This document shows positions 20,524-30,158 of a stretch of 46,235 nucleotides of DNA, piece by piece. The position numbers and the translations under genes are program-made. The notes under the pieces were generated by a model that was not told the DNA's origin, made no database searches, and saw only the letters and a list, made by a program, of their open reading frames with translations. How positions within the stretch are numbered: position 1 is the first letter of the stretch; each line of letters opens with the position of its first letter. The stretch is from Chara braunii (Eukaryota; Streptophyta; Charophyceae; Charales; Characeae), in the NCBI GenBank assembly GCA_003427395.1, contig BFEA01000025.1, positions 3,893,684 through 3,939,918 of the forward strand, in the 5' to 3' direction.

Positions 20524-20605
20524 ACTCCAGTGAAAAATGGATAGAGAAAAAAGGACGTGTGCCATGAGTGGATAGAGAAAAATAAGGATGTGTGCCATGA
20601 GTGCC
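20524..20605. repeat. ~41-bp tandem duplication
   Basis: TGGATAGAGAAAAA...GA(C/T)GTGTGCCATGAGTG occurs twice in succession. Non-coding. Confidence 0.75.
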
Positions 20606-20941
20606 TTTCCATCACTCAAAGTGGAAAGTGAGCCGCACATGGCACATCCAGCGGGCCCAAGTTCAGGAGCCGGCCCCCCCAGTCCCATCGCCCGGTTGGT
20701 TGGCAACGCGGGCTGGTCGGAATGTTCTTGCAGGGGTGGCCCACTTGTCGGTTAGGGCTCCTGCATGCCATGTGTCACCTTTATTTTATGCTGCATGGCA
20801 CTTTCTCTGTGCTGCGTGGGGTCATGCAGCGCATACTTCTTTTGTGACTTGCAGCACTTTTCTTTTGCTTTGACTTGGTATGTAGTGTTACCACACTGCG
20901 GTAGTACACCAATTAAAGGAGTCAGAGCATGCAGAAGAAGG

Positions 20942-21002
20942 GGGGACGTTTTTTTTTTTTTTTTTTGAAGAAAAAAAGTGGAGCTTGTTTTTTTACAAAA
21001 AA
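20942..21002 (+). mobile_element. Fragment of a retroelement extreme 3' end
   Basis: GGAGCTTGTTTTTTTACAAA (20974-20993) resembles the segment just before the tail of the copy at 21303-21386 (GGAGCTTGTCTTGTTACAAA). It suggests another very short truncated copy. Confidence 0.4.
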
Positions 21003-21096
21003 GAAGACCCGGTGGGCAGGGAGGCAAATCGTTCCACTGGTGCCCCCCAGCAGCTCTGTCCGATCCCCAGGCCCGGCCTGGGCAGCTAGAATGAGT

Positions 21097-21386
21097 GGGA
21101 CGCTGGAGCCGGTTTCCCGCCGTTTGAAAATCTCAGGATCTGCTAGGGCTCTAGGTAGGATCTGGCATCCGGTAGAAGGATGAAGAGGCGAATTCCTGTG
21201 GACAGGCTCACTCAGATCGTGGCAAGGGACGCTGGACCCGGTTTCCGGCATTTGGTGGCCTTCTCGTCTCACGTGTTCGTGTAATTCTATACAATTTCAT
21301 AACGGACGCTGAACCCGGTTCTCAGCACGTGATGCTCCCCACGAATAGATCGGAGCTTGTCTTGTTACAAAAAAAAAACAAAAAAA
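21097..21386 (+). mobile_element. Cluster of three poly(A) retroelement 3' ends
   Basis: GGGACGCTGGA-type hairpins lie at 21102-21120 (decayed), 21231-21249 (GCTGGA-CCCGGTT-TCCGGC) and 21308-21326 (GCTGAA-CCCGGTT-CTCAGC). The last is followed by GCTCC-CCACGAATAGATC-GGAGC (21334-21356) and an A tail (21369-21386). Spacing of 129 and 77 bp and common orientation suggest repeated insertion or tandem decay of one family. Confidence 0.6.
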
Positions 21387-21570
21387 CTTGGAAGTTGAAA
21401 CTTGAAAGTCTATTTAACTACTGAATGAAACAATGTAGGAGCGGTTGTAAACATGCTGTACTAGTAGCACCCTTTTGAGGTTGCTTTGTGTAGGAATGTT
21501 TTGATTGTTTGACTGTTTGTGGAGTCAGACATTACTTTGGAAGTTCACTCATGCATTGAATGGATCGTGT
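21387..21570 (+). repeat. Outlying copy of the ~133-bp repeat
   Basis: TTTGATTGTTTGACTGTTTG, GAGTCAGACATTA, TTGGAAGTTCA and ATTGAATGGATCGTGTAG here match the tandem array at 27.8-29.0 kb. The array family is therefore dispersed as well. Confidence 0.55.
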
Positions 21571-21775
21571 AGTAGTTGTAGCCTGTGACGGAGCCGCCGG
21601 GATGGTGGTCCGTCAGAATCAAGACGAAGGGATGAGGATGGGGGAGATGGAGATGGAGCTGGAAGGGACAGTGCAGCTCCAACGCAGACTCAACACGCAC
21701 GTACTCCAAACTGTGCAAATGAAGAATGAGACTAAAAACAGACTACAGCTGGGGTATACCCCCAGCGGACTGACC

Positions 21776-21925
21776 GGACTGGACTGGACTGGACTGGTAC
21801 TGACAGTGGTACCACTGAATGAGCACACGGCCTGTGGGGTCAGGCCCCCACAGGCCGTGGCCTGGTCCCACAGGCCGAACAGGCAAAATAGCCAAATAGC
21901 CCTGGCTCTAAGCCAGGGCAGCTAG
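21776..21925. repeat. GGACT microsatellite and GGCCTGTGG hairpins
   Basis: About four GGACT units (21776-21797) are followed by GGCCTGTGGGG/CCCCACAGGCC inverted repeats (about 21828-21860) and by a CCCTGGCT/AGCCAGGG hairpin (about 21900-21919). Confidence 0.65.
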
Positions 21926-22466
21926 AGGCACGCTGCATAGCCAGTCTGCCTTACTGCATCTTCTATGGAGGTTTATTCATGTAGGGGCGTTCTTTTTTTT
22001 TTCTTTTTTTTTTTCAAAACAAACAGGGCCTTATGGTCCTGGCTCCTTCTATTCTGGGGAGCGTCAGTCCGGTTCCTATTCCGCCGGCAAGTCAGAAAAA
22101 TACATTACATTACAGCAAAAAACTCATGCTTCCTCCCGTTTGGCCGGAGGACCCCTGAGCAGCATTGATTACTCCACCATAGGTGGAGGATTGACTGTCA
22201 GCTTGCCCTGGCTCACTCTTTCCTCTCAGAACTGGACGACCAGCTCTGCCCGATAATTCATTGCCACCTAGAAAGAAATCGCCCATTGTCTCTGCTTGCC
22301 TGTGCTTCCCCCTCCTCAGCCCTGCTCGTGGGTCACCAACCTCCTCTTCCTTGTTTCCCCTCAAAGAGTACGCCCGTTATTTCTTTATGTCTGTGCTTTT
22401 CCTTTCCTCAGTTCTGACCCTACGTTGCCATATCCCATCACCCATTAGGCCTTCTCCCTTCTCTTG

Positions 22467-22500
22467 AGGTCTACTAAACCCTAAACTCTAAACCCTAAAA
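22467..22500 (-). repeat. Telomere-like TTTAGGG units in LINE 3' UTR
   Basis: On the minus strand there are two TTTAGGG units and a degenerate TTTAGAG between them. They lie about 85 nt after the LINE stop codon. This is the plant-type telomere motif, but three short units do not make a telomere. Confidence 0.6.
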
Positions 22501-22584
22501 ACCTGAACCTTGTACCCCGTTCCTCAATTGGGATGAGTCCTTTTTGAACCTCTCCTCCCTTGCTCACACCTTCCGTTTTACTTA

Positions 22585-25440
22585 TTACCAGACCCCGACG
22601 AGTGTGGTGGTCCGAGTCTGAAAATTTTCTCTTTAGAGTTCTGATCTGGGGGTGCTTTGCCCGTGCTCTGCGCTCCGCTGTCCGGCATTCCTTCCGGAGA
22701 TAGAGTTGTGCCATTCCTTCCAATAGATGCGATCGTCCCATAACTCGGCGATTTTCCCGTCTATCAGCCATGTCCTATTGAAGCTCCGTCTGGTCTTTCT
22801 TTGTTGTTCTTCATCCTCCGACCAAGATAATTTTATCTTTTGCTATCTGCACAAGATCTCTGCCTGTATTATTGCTTTTGTCTTCGACCAGATCATCTCA
22901 CGTGCGTTCGAGAAGTCTTCAATCGTTCTGCTGCATCTTTCGTTTCGTATAACCCATAGGGTCACCTTCCTGATGAGTCCATACCAAATCCTTTCCGCTT
23001 TCCGGGACTGTTCAGGGATGTTAATCAGAAGGAGAAGCTGGATGGGTTGTTCCGAGAAAGGGGTAGAGAAAAGGGAATCCTAGGGGGTCGATGCTTTCGC
23101 CCAGTAGACCGTCACCTCTCTACAGTAGATTAGGCAGTGTACTATATCCTCTACAACGTTCTCCGTACACACCTTACATTGATTAGAACGATCAGGGTCG
23201 GAGCCCTTTCGCCTAATATGAAGCCATTGATTGACTGGTAGTGCTGCATATGTTATCAGCCATTTAAGGCTTTTGATTTTGACTGGTCTGATCATTTTGT
23301 ATATTTTCCACGGGATCTTTGTGATCTTATCCGCTTTCTGTCCTAGTAACTTCTGCCATTTGGCCTTGATCACTGACTCTGGGTCTTTTGTTTTCAACAG
23401 GAGTTTGTATCCTAGTTGGACTGTGTAGTCCTGTATGGGGGTGAGTTTCTTAACGTTTGTCTTCTTATCTGGTTTCCACGCCCACTCCCCCGGTTCAAAT
23501 TCCAAATCATGAATTGCCATGTCACACCTGAAGATGATCTTCGGCCATGTGCCCAACACTCTTACTTTCCTGAGTAAGAAATAATCCATAACTGTGGTTT
23601 CCACATTGATATTCACAATCGACGGCATACCCCTCGTGGAGTGTGTGATTGGAAAGGAAGTGAACACCACTTGAGTACCAGATCCTTGTTGTGAATGTGA
23701 GAATTGGAAAGCCCTAGAGGGATGGTTCTCTTGTATTTTGACCCCCCACTCGCCGCTTCTCCAATCCCCCCCTTGTTTGCGCATATCTTTCCATTCTTGG
23801 GGGACAAGATTAGTTATGTACTGCAGGTTGGGACCTCTCCTGTGACAGCCTTTTGGCCGTGTGCTTAGTTCCTACTCGGATACCCATTCTTTCTTTTCGT
23901 CGTTCCACATGTGTCCAACTGTCCAAACCCCGTTCTTTACCCAAGATAACCATTTGTGGTTTAAGAACAAGGGTTCATTACTTTCACTCTTCAACCACTC
24001 GTTGCTAAATAATGGCTGCCTCAGCACCTCATCCTTTGATTTGGGTCTGCTGGTCTTTTTTGACATTATTTCTCTCCAGATCCGGATGAGAGCCGCCCAA
24101 TATGGCGTTTGGCGGTTGTCTATGTTTTGCTCTATTTCCCCCCTGGATCTTCTTCTCACATTTTTCAAAGACCATTCCTTGTTCATTACCCAGAATAAAC
24201 CTGTCATGTTGCTTGGCGATAGCACCGGAGCTAGAGCCCTTATGCTGTACAAAGCAAGTTTGTTCCATGTCGTTTCTGGTTTCGTCAGCAGCCGAATCCA
24301 TTTTGCTTGAAGGGCTTTTGTCTCGCACTTCGGGTCAATGATTCCTAGCCCCCCTTGCATTGGTTTCCTTGTAATGTACTGCCAGGCTATCTTGGGGATA
24401 CATCTTCCCTTGTTGGGGTTGCCCGTCCAAAGGTATGATCTCGCTACCCGGTTTAGTTCCTTTAATGAGTTGTCTAGTATTGTCGCCGCAATGTACCACA
24501 TTATGGAGAAAACTGAAGTGTTTAGGACCAGCACTCTGCCGAGCAATGAAGTAAAAGTATTCCCTCACCTCCCAAACTTGTTCAGCTGCTTCGCTAACAT
24601 GTTCTGGGCCATCTGGGGCGTCAGGCCCTCCCGTGTCATGAGAATACCTAGGTAACGAGTGGGTGATTCTGGCGTGTCGCAAGACATGTCAGCCTCCGGC
24701 CCTTGGAGATTTGGGATTTGCTCCTCAGAGAGCCACTAGCCTATGGTTTTCTTCGAGTTGATCTTCATTTCGGACGCCAGTCTAAAAGCTTCCATTTCCC
24801 TAGACAACGCCATAAAGGATGAGTCTGAGGCTCTGACCAGTACCGTCATGTCGTCTGCGAACAATATTACTGTCGGGAACCTGAGGTGGTGAGACGTCCC
24901 CACATTGACCATCGGGAGTCTGTGAATAGACGGGTCCTTCCGCAGGAAGGAAGCGATGGCTTCCATCACAAATAGGAAGATAGACGGGGCGAGTGGGTCC
25001 CCTTGTCTCACTGAACGTGATATTGGATAGTTATCAGACAGGAAACTGTTAATCTGTACGCAGCCGGAAGCATCACTGTATAAGACTTGGACCCATTTCC
25101 TGAAAACTGGTCTCACCCCCATGCGCTCCATACTAGCGTCCATGAACGACCAATTGACCTGGTCGTAAGCTTTTTCAAAATCGAAAAAGAGAATGGCTGT
25201 GTTTATTCTCCTTTCTCTGACTTTGTTAGCTGCTTCGTTTAGGGTCAACACATTGATTAGAATGTAGCGTCCTGGGATGAAGATTGTTTGGTCGATATGG
25301 AAGCATTTATCAGTTATTCTCATAATTCTGGCAGCTAAGGTCTTGGCCAAAATTTTGTATGGAAGGGTGAGTAAGGAAATGGGCCTATAATTCCTAATAT
25401 CCTCTTTGTCTCCCTTCTTATACAATAGTGTGACAACACT
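22585..25440 (-). pseudogene. LINE reverse transcriptase and zf-RVT domain with in-frame stops
   Basis: One continuous frame carries RT blocks YKKGDKEDIRNYRPISLL, FFDFEKAYDQVNWSFMD (first catalytic Asp), SVRQGDPLAPSIFLFVMEA, FADDMTVLV (catalytic Asp-Asp) and YLGILMTREGL, then a thumb/connection region. It ends with the zf-RVT domain (LKWLITYAALPVNQWLHIRR, CKVCTENVVEDIVHCLIYC) and a tail with IWYGLIRKVTLWVIRNER. Reading is interrupted by TAG at 24736, TGA at 24565, and TAG at 23872, 23080 and 22843, and ends with TAA at 22585. Coding-like sequence continues across each stop in the same frame. The catalytic residues survive. Confidence 0.85.
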
Positions 25441-26093
25441 GCTGCTGAGAAGTTGCCAATACCCCCTTTCTCAAAACTGTCCCCGTAAAAGTTTAGAAGG
25501 TCGCCCCCTAGGCTCGGCCATAATTTTCCCCAAAATTCCTTTGTTAGTCCATCAATGCCTGGTGCCTTATCGTTGTTCATGCTTTTGAGGGTGTGCAACA
25601 ACTCCTCTAGTGATAGGGGTTTGTCCATCCCTTCTGCTTGTTCAGGCAATATCGTTCGTTCTAGGTACTGTAGCATCCTACGTCTTGCTTCCAATGTACT
25701 GCTTGGGGTAGGTGCTTGGGTCTTTGTCTGATATAAGTCCCGGTAGACTTCGTTGGCCACTTCCATAATTTCTTCACTGATGTCCGCTGTCCTCACCGGG
25801 TTAGAGAGGGTTTTCATTCTCTCTATTGTGGCTGCTCTTGTGTTGGCTTTGATTCGTGCAAAGAAGTGTTTTGTCATCGACTCACTGAGTTCGTATTCGC
25901 ACATTCTGGCTCTTACTTGCAGTCCTTTCAAATCCCACCACGTCCACATTGCCATCTCTTCCCGTGCTTTTTCGAAGATGCCTGTGTATAGCGCTGAAGA
26001 CGGATTGTCTCGTAGGTTATATTCTGCAATCCTCAGCGCCTGCTCCAGGCTTTGTTTTCTTTTCTTTCTTATGGAGGCCAACATTCTTGACAT
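25335..26093 (-). pseudogene. LINE linker and start of reverse transcriptase
   Basis: This frame carries the linker between endonuclease and RT and then the first RT block, including LHTLKSMNNDKAPGIDGLTK and EFWGKLWPSLGGDLLNFY. It fits the fingers region of plant LINE RTs. A single-base frameshift near 25440, in a GCAGCAG run, moves the continuation into the neighbouring frame, where VVTLLYKKGDKEDIRNYRPI picks up the next conserved block. The residues after the shift in this frame (HYCIRRETKRILGIIG) are out of frame. Confidence 0.8.
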
Positions 26094-26545
26094 TCCAGCT
26101 GCTGTCTTCGCGAGTAAGGAGTAGCGCTATACAAACCACTCCCATCGATCCCGGACAGGCACACGGCTCATTCTCCTTGCACCCCAAAATTCCTGTGTAC
26201 CTTCTTGGAAAGATTGACTGAGTAAGAGGGAATTGTTCAATTTATGAAAACCTGCCCCTTTTCTTACTTGTTGCTCAAAGCAGATAGTGATCCCGACGGG
26301 CTTGTGATCGAGGCCAACTTTCTTGACATTCCAGCTGCTGTCTTCGCGAGTAAGGAGTAGCCTTCTACAAACCAATCCCATCGATCCTGGACAGGCACAC
26401 GGCTCATTCTCCTTGCACCCCAAAATTCCTGTGTACCTTCTTGGAAAGATTGACCGAGTAAGAGGGAATTGTTCAATTTATGAAAACCTGCCCCTTTTCT
26501 TACTTGTTGCTCAAAGCAGATAGTGATCCCGACGGGCTTGTGATC
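26074..26545. repeat. 236-bp tandem duplication inside the LINE
   Basis: Units 26074-26309 and 26310-26545 are near-identical, covering the sequence after GLDHKPV. They differ at about ten positions, for example around 26132-26143 versus 26368-26379. As 236 is not a multiple of three, it alone breaks the reading frame. The divergence argues for either a real, aged duplication or two different LINE copies joined by the assembler. Confidence 0.9.
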
Positions 26546-27346
26546 GAGACCAGGATAGGGAGCAAGGGGGAGGATCTCCGCCTCATTCACCGCCCCTATC
26601 AATGTGTCTAATACCAAGAAATAGTCTATCCGTGAGAAAGCTGCGTGATGAGCATGGTTTTTCTTGATTAAGGTGAATTCTCTCTCGGTAGGGTGCATGG
26701 TCCTAAACGGGTCGACCAATCCCTGATCAATCATCAGTTTCTGGATTGGTAGGGCCTCCTGTGACGTGGATGGATTGTATGCGTTGGTGGACCGTGATAT
26801 GCGGTCTGTCGCTGGGTCTAGGGTAGCGTTCCAATCCCTAGCTAGTATACACAAAATTAATGGCGGAATGCCGCTGCTCAAATTCGCTACAAAGGATGTT
26901 CTTTGCGTTGATTCATTTGGAGCGTAGATGCTGTACAGGAGGAACTCCTCTTCCTTCCACTTAAGGTGCATGGAGCACCATCTGCCCTCTTGGAGATCCG
27001 CCTCCTTACTCAAAACGCTTCCTGACACGTAGAAGCGGGATGACTTAGGGATTAAGATGGCTGTTCCTTTCGTATTTGAATTAATGTCTGCTGCCCATAT
27101 TTCATCTCTTATAGCTCCCATTTTTCTTGCGATGAGTTTCCGGATCCTGTTGTGTTCCTGGGAGAAGGAGAGATGTGTCTCTTGAAGCAATATAATATCC
27201 GCAATTAATTTGTTGTTCGATGTCAATCCGGTTGGAATATCATTCCACTTTTCTTCTCTGTCTATGACATTCCCCAGACCGTTGATGTTCCAACTCCTAA
27301 TAATGATCCCTCGGTTTCTCCAGTCCACTGACCCCCCCCTTGGCAT
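26264..27346 (-). pseudogene. LINE endonuclease domain (APE/EEP family)
   Basis: The endonuclease nicks target DNA to prime reverse transcription. From the ATG at 27346 it reads IIIRSWNINGLG (about residues 14-25), DIILLQETHLS (about 49-59), GTAILIPKS, LLYSIYAPNES, ARDWNATLDP (the GDFN-type motif with Asp and Asn kept), FSRIDYFLV and GLDHKPV (the SDH-type catalytic motif, with Leu for Ser but Asp-His kept). The key catalytic residues look intact. After about residue 270 the frame enters the downstream 236-bp duplication and is lost. The 27346 start is the first ATG after an A/T-rich patch; a longer original protein cannot be excluded. Confidence 0.85.
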
Positions 27347-27500
27347 TCTTTTTTTCTTCCTTTTTTTATATATAAAAAAAAAAACACCTACCCAGTTTGC
27401 TAGGAGTGATGGTAATAAAATTCACCCCTAGCAACTTGGTTTGTGGCTCCAGTCTATTGGTGGGGAGCAGCACCCGCTGGAAAGCGGGTCCAGCATCCCT
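27347..27500 (-). mobile_element. Poly(A) retroelement 3' end abutting the LINE
   Basis: The minus strand has GCTGGA-CCCGCTT-TCCAGC (27494-27476), GCTCC-CCACCAATAGACT-GGAGC (27468-27446), about 60 nt, and an A/T-rich tail (about 27383-27347). The tail ends exactly where the LINE endonuclease ATG begins (27346). Either the LINE inserted next to this tail or the A-rich patch is the LINE's own leader. Confidence 0.6.
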
Positions 27501-27560
27501 CATAAGATCAGAAAATTCAAAATTGTTTGCTTTGTGGAACAATCATGCGACAGGTGAGCT

Positions 27561-27759
27561 GATGTGAGCCTCGTCAGCTCTCTGAGGACCGTCAGGTATA
27601 CACAGACAGTGTTCTGAGCTCTTGATTGTACGTCAAGCAGGTCTCTTATACACATCTAGATGTGTATAAGAGACAGGATGTGAGCCTCGTCAGCTCTCTG
27701 AGGACCGTCAGGTATACACAGACAGTGTTCTGAGCTCTTGATTGTACGTCAAGCAGGTC
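27561..27759. other. Embedded Nextera junction with duplicated flanks
   Basis: GTCTCTTATACACATCT + AGATGTGTATAAGAGACAG (27641-27676) is two inverted Tn5 mosaic ends, the Nextera mate-pair junction. Identical 83-bp sequence lies on both sides (27561-27643 and 27677-27759). This is a library artefact built into the assembly, so one of the two copies is probably spurious. Confidence 0.95.
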
Positions 27760-28286
27760 ATTCATCCAGAAGTCCATTCAAGTGCTCAATGGTGTGGTTG
27801 TAGCCAGTGTTGGAGTACAACTTCTATAAAGGTTATTGTGTGTAAGAACGCTCTGATTGTTTGACCGTTTGTCAAGTTAGAGATTTGCTCGGGAGCCTGT
27901 TCAAATATTGAATGGATCGTGCAGGAGCTATAGTAGCCACATTGCTGTAGTACAACTTGTGCGGAGGTCACTGCTTGTAGGAGCGCTTTTAGTGTTCTTC
28001 AAGTCAGAACTTTTCATCTGGGATTTCATTTCAATTAACGACTGGGTTATGTAGGTTATTGTTTCGTAAGCACACTGCCATAGCACAACTTGTACACAAT
28101 TAACTGTGTGAAGGAATCTTCTGATTGTTTTGGCTGTTTGACAAGTCAAGAATTTATTTGGAAGTCCAGGTGCTGAGGGAGGGGATCATGCAGGGGTGGA
28201 TGAAGCGAGGTTGTCGTAGTATAGCTTCTATGGAGGTCACTTGTGTGGGAATGTTCTTATTGTTAGACTGTTAATCCCGTGCGATG

Positions 28287-28448
28287 TTAAGCCACCAGTA
28301 CGTTTTCCATATATCGGCCGCGAGCAGTTTGGGAGGCCTGAAACAAAAAAACGGGCCGCCGATGAAATTTATCAACGGCGGCCCTTTCCCGCTTGGCTTC
28401 CGAATGTACCAGGGTGACTACAAGCGGGGAAACATACTTGTGGTTTAA
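28287..28448. mobile_element. TTAA-flanked MITE, copy d
   Basis: TTAA + GCCACCAGTACG at the left and ATACTTGTGGT + TTAA at the right enclose 162 bp. The interior has GGGCCGCCG...CGGCGGCCC, a strong hairpin around ATGAAATTTATCA, and matches copy b (4869-5039). It interrupts the ~133-bp tandem array. Confidence 0.75.
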
Positions 28449-28677
28449 TCCGGAAGTTCATACAAAACTGAATGGACCTTGTAGTAGTTGTGGTAGCCAC
28501 ACTCCCATAGTTGTTGTTGGTGTTGTTTTTTCAGAAGGGCGGCAGCTCCCATACTACAACTTCAACGGTGTGAATGTTTTGATTGTTTGAGGTCGTGAAA
28601 CATTAGTCTGGAAGTCTAGTTGACCACTGAATGGAATGTGTAGGAGTAGTCACAGCCACACTGTTGCAGTACAACTT

Positions 28678-28978
28678 CCTTTTTTTTTTTCCTTCATTTA
28701 ACCACAACCACAAAGCCCCTTCTATTCTTGGGGACATCAGCAACGGCCCAATGCTTGTGGTGCTATACGCCTATCAAGGGGGGGCCTACTACAGAACGTC
28801 CCACCCCCCAAGCCTTGGCCTTTCATAGGGGGTTGGCGTGCAGGCTGGGGAGCTTACTAGCAGCACCGAGTCACACAACAGGTCAAAACCTGGAGAGGCC
28901 AGGCACGAGGGGAGGGTCTGTGGCAGTTCCTCAAGCCGCCTGTCAACCTAGCGATTTCGTACCTCTATCACTTTCATA
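28678..28978 (-). mobile_element. Retroelement 3' end inside the tandem array
   Basis: On the minus strand a ~300-bp segment ends with stem GTCCCC-AAGAATAGA-AGGGGC (28735-28715) and an A-rich tail (about 28692-28678). Flanking sequences AGCCACACTG...CAGTACAACTT and AGCCACTACC...CAGTACGACTT could be an aged target-site duplication, though they also belong to the host repeat. The loop keeps the AATAGA core of the other 3' ends. Confidence 0.55.
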
Positions 28979-29739
28979 GCCACTACCGTCCCAGTACGAC
29001 TTTCACGGAGGTCAACTTTTTTTCAGGAGTGTTCCGATTGTTGAACTGTTTGCTTGTCGGACATTTCAGAGTTCCCGCCACAATTTAAACTCGACGTCTT
29101 GTTTGGTTCCACTAGGAAAAGGCTCCTGAGCATGGTCATTCCTTGGAATGCCGATCATGATTCCCCGCACCGTTGAAAGAAAGGTGTTGTGGACTGGTTA
29201 CATTGCCCAGTCCAGTGGGATTGAGAATATTTCTGCTGCCAGTTTTATGGCTATATTGTTTAAATTTGGTACTCGAAACAGAGTCTAACGAAATCAGAGG
29301 GATGCAGGATCCTGGCATTTCTCTTTTCTTGAAGAAGACTGGCACGACCCGCTTCTCTAGGCTTTTTTTCTTAAGGAGGCATGTTGGAGATTGGAGGGCA
29401 AGGCGGGATTCCCCCACATGTTCACCCAATACCTGCACACTTTTGGCTAACATATTCTGGAGGATAGTCCTCATCCTGATTTGATGGTCAGTGGTGGTAG
29501 GATGTTGGGAATGGAGGTCTCACTACTGCTCTATTTCCCCATCTATGTCAGTTCTGTTACGAAGACGGAAGGAGTTCGGAGTTTTTGGTAGATGACCAGG
29601 TTCTGCTACGGTAGTTCATCGGTTGGTCTTGAGGACGAGTGGTTCCTCGGTGTGACTGGCTAGGTCACCATTTGCAGTTGCCAGATTTCTTGAGAAAGAA
29701 TGGCTGTAGACATGAGAAAGTCCTTGGTGACCTTGATAA

Positions 29740-30158
29740 GATTGTGGAAGGTGCACAGAGCGGACCCCCCCACTGTTCTCGTAATACAGGGACTCATTCG
29801 ACAGACCCCAAGTAGAAGCCAGAGAGGAACAGATGGTCAGGGCACGCTGACAGTAAATCCTCCTTCGAAGCCTGGAGGGAGCGATTGATTTATAATTGAT
29901 TTGCGAATTTCGGACCATTTGAATTTCGCCTGGAGGCAATGATTAAGCATGAGCTCCTTCGAAGGAGTAATCGATGCTGGTCAGGGGTCCTTCGGCCAGA
30001 CGGAAGGAAGCATTGAGTGAGTAATATGATGCAACCCGTTTCGACTTGCCGGGGGAATAGGAACCGGACTGACGCCTCCCCAGAATGGATATGGAGCCAG
30101 GCCCATAAGGACCTGTTTTAAAAAAAAAGAAAAAAAAAAAAAAGGATTGTGGAAGGTG
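29740..30158 (+). mobile_element. 5'-truncated LINE end with 14-bp target-site duplication
   Basis: GATTGTGGAAGGTG occurs at 29740-29753 and 30145-30158, bounding a 391-bp insert. Its 3' part matches the 3' UTR of the LINE at 22-27 kb: GAGTAATC(G/A)ATGCTG, TCAGGGGTCCT(T/C)CGGCCA, GGAATAGGAACCGGACTGAC, then a CTCC...GGAG stem-loop (30074-30097) and an A tail (30120-30143). It is therefore a second insertion of the same or a sister LINE. No coding sequence is retained. Confidence 0.8.

Larger units (their letters stand above)
21992..27346 (-). mobile_element. Near-complete LINE, inactivated (minus strand)
   Basis: Transcribed right to left, this non-LTR retrotransposon has an APE-type endonuclease (from 27346), a linker, a reverse transcriptase with FADD active site, a zf-RVT C-terminal domain, a coding end at a TAA (22585), a ~590-nt 3' UTR with a GGAGC/GCTCC stem-loop (22042-22062) and an A/G-rich tail (22016-21992). 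No ORF1/gag is recognisable, so the copy may be 5'-truncated. Its only lesions are a 236-bp tandem duplication that shifts frame, one 1-nt frameshift near 25440 and five in-frame stops. Removing the duplication puts the endonuclease and linker back in one frame. I found no target-site duplication. Confidence 0.9.
27785..29060 (+). repeat. ~133-bp tandem repeat array, dissected by insertions
   Basis: GTACAACTT-like anchors occur at 27815, 27950, 28083, 28219, about 28553, 28669 and 28994. The first three steps are 133-136 bp. Each unit also has GATTGTTTGACTGTTTG-like, AAGTCAGA and TTGAATGGATCGTG blocks. A TTAA MITE (28287-28448) and a retroelement end (28678-28978) interrupt it. A further copy lies at 21.4-21.57 kb. 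The array contains no gene. Confidence 0.75.

Noticed and set aside
22467-22500. A telomere or interstitial telomere array
   Set aside because: Only three units, one degenerate; too short to be more than a motif in the LINE 3' UTR.
27785-29060. A CRISPR-like array, because of regular repeats
   Set aside because: Units are ~133 bp, degenerate and contiguous without unique spacers, in a eukaryotic transposon-rich context.
29136-29474. Minus-strand frame with a QNMLAK motif also present in the LINE RT, and a weak PLISL match
   Set aside because: Six shared residues and a vague RT-like pattern are not enough; the rest does not align to the LINE.
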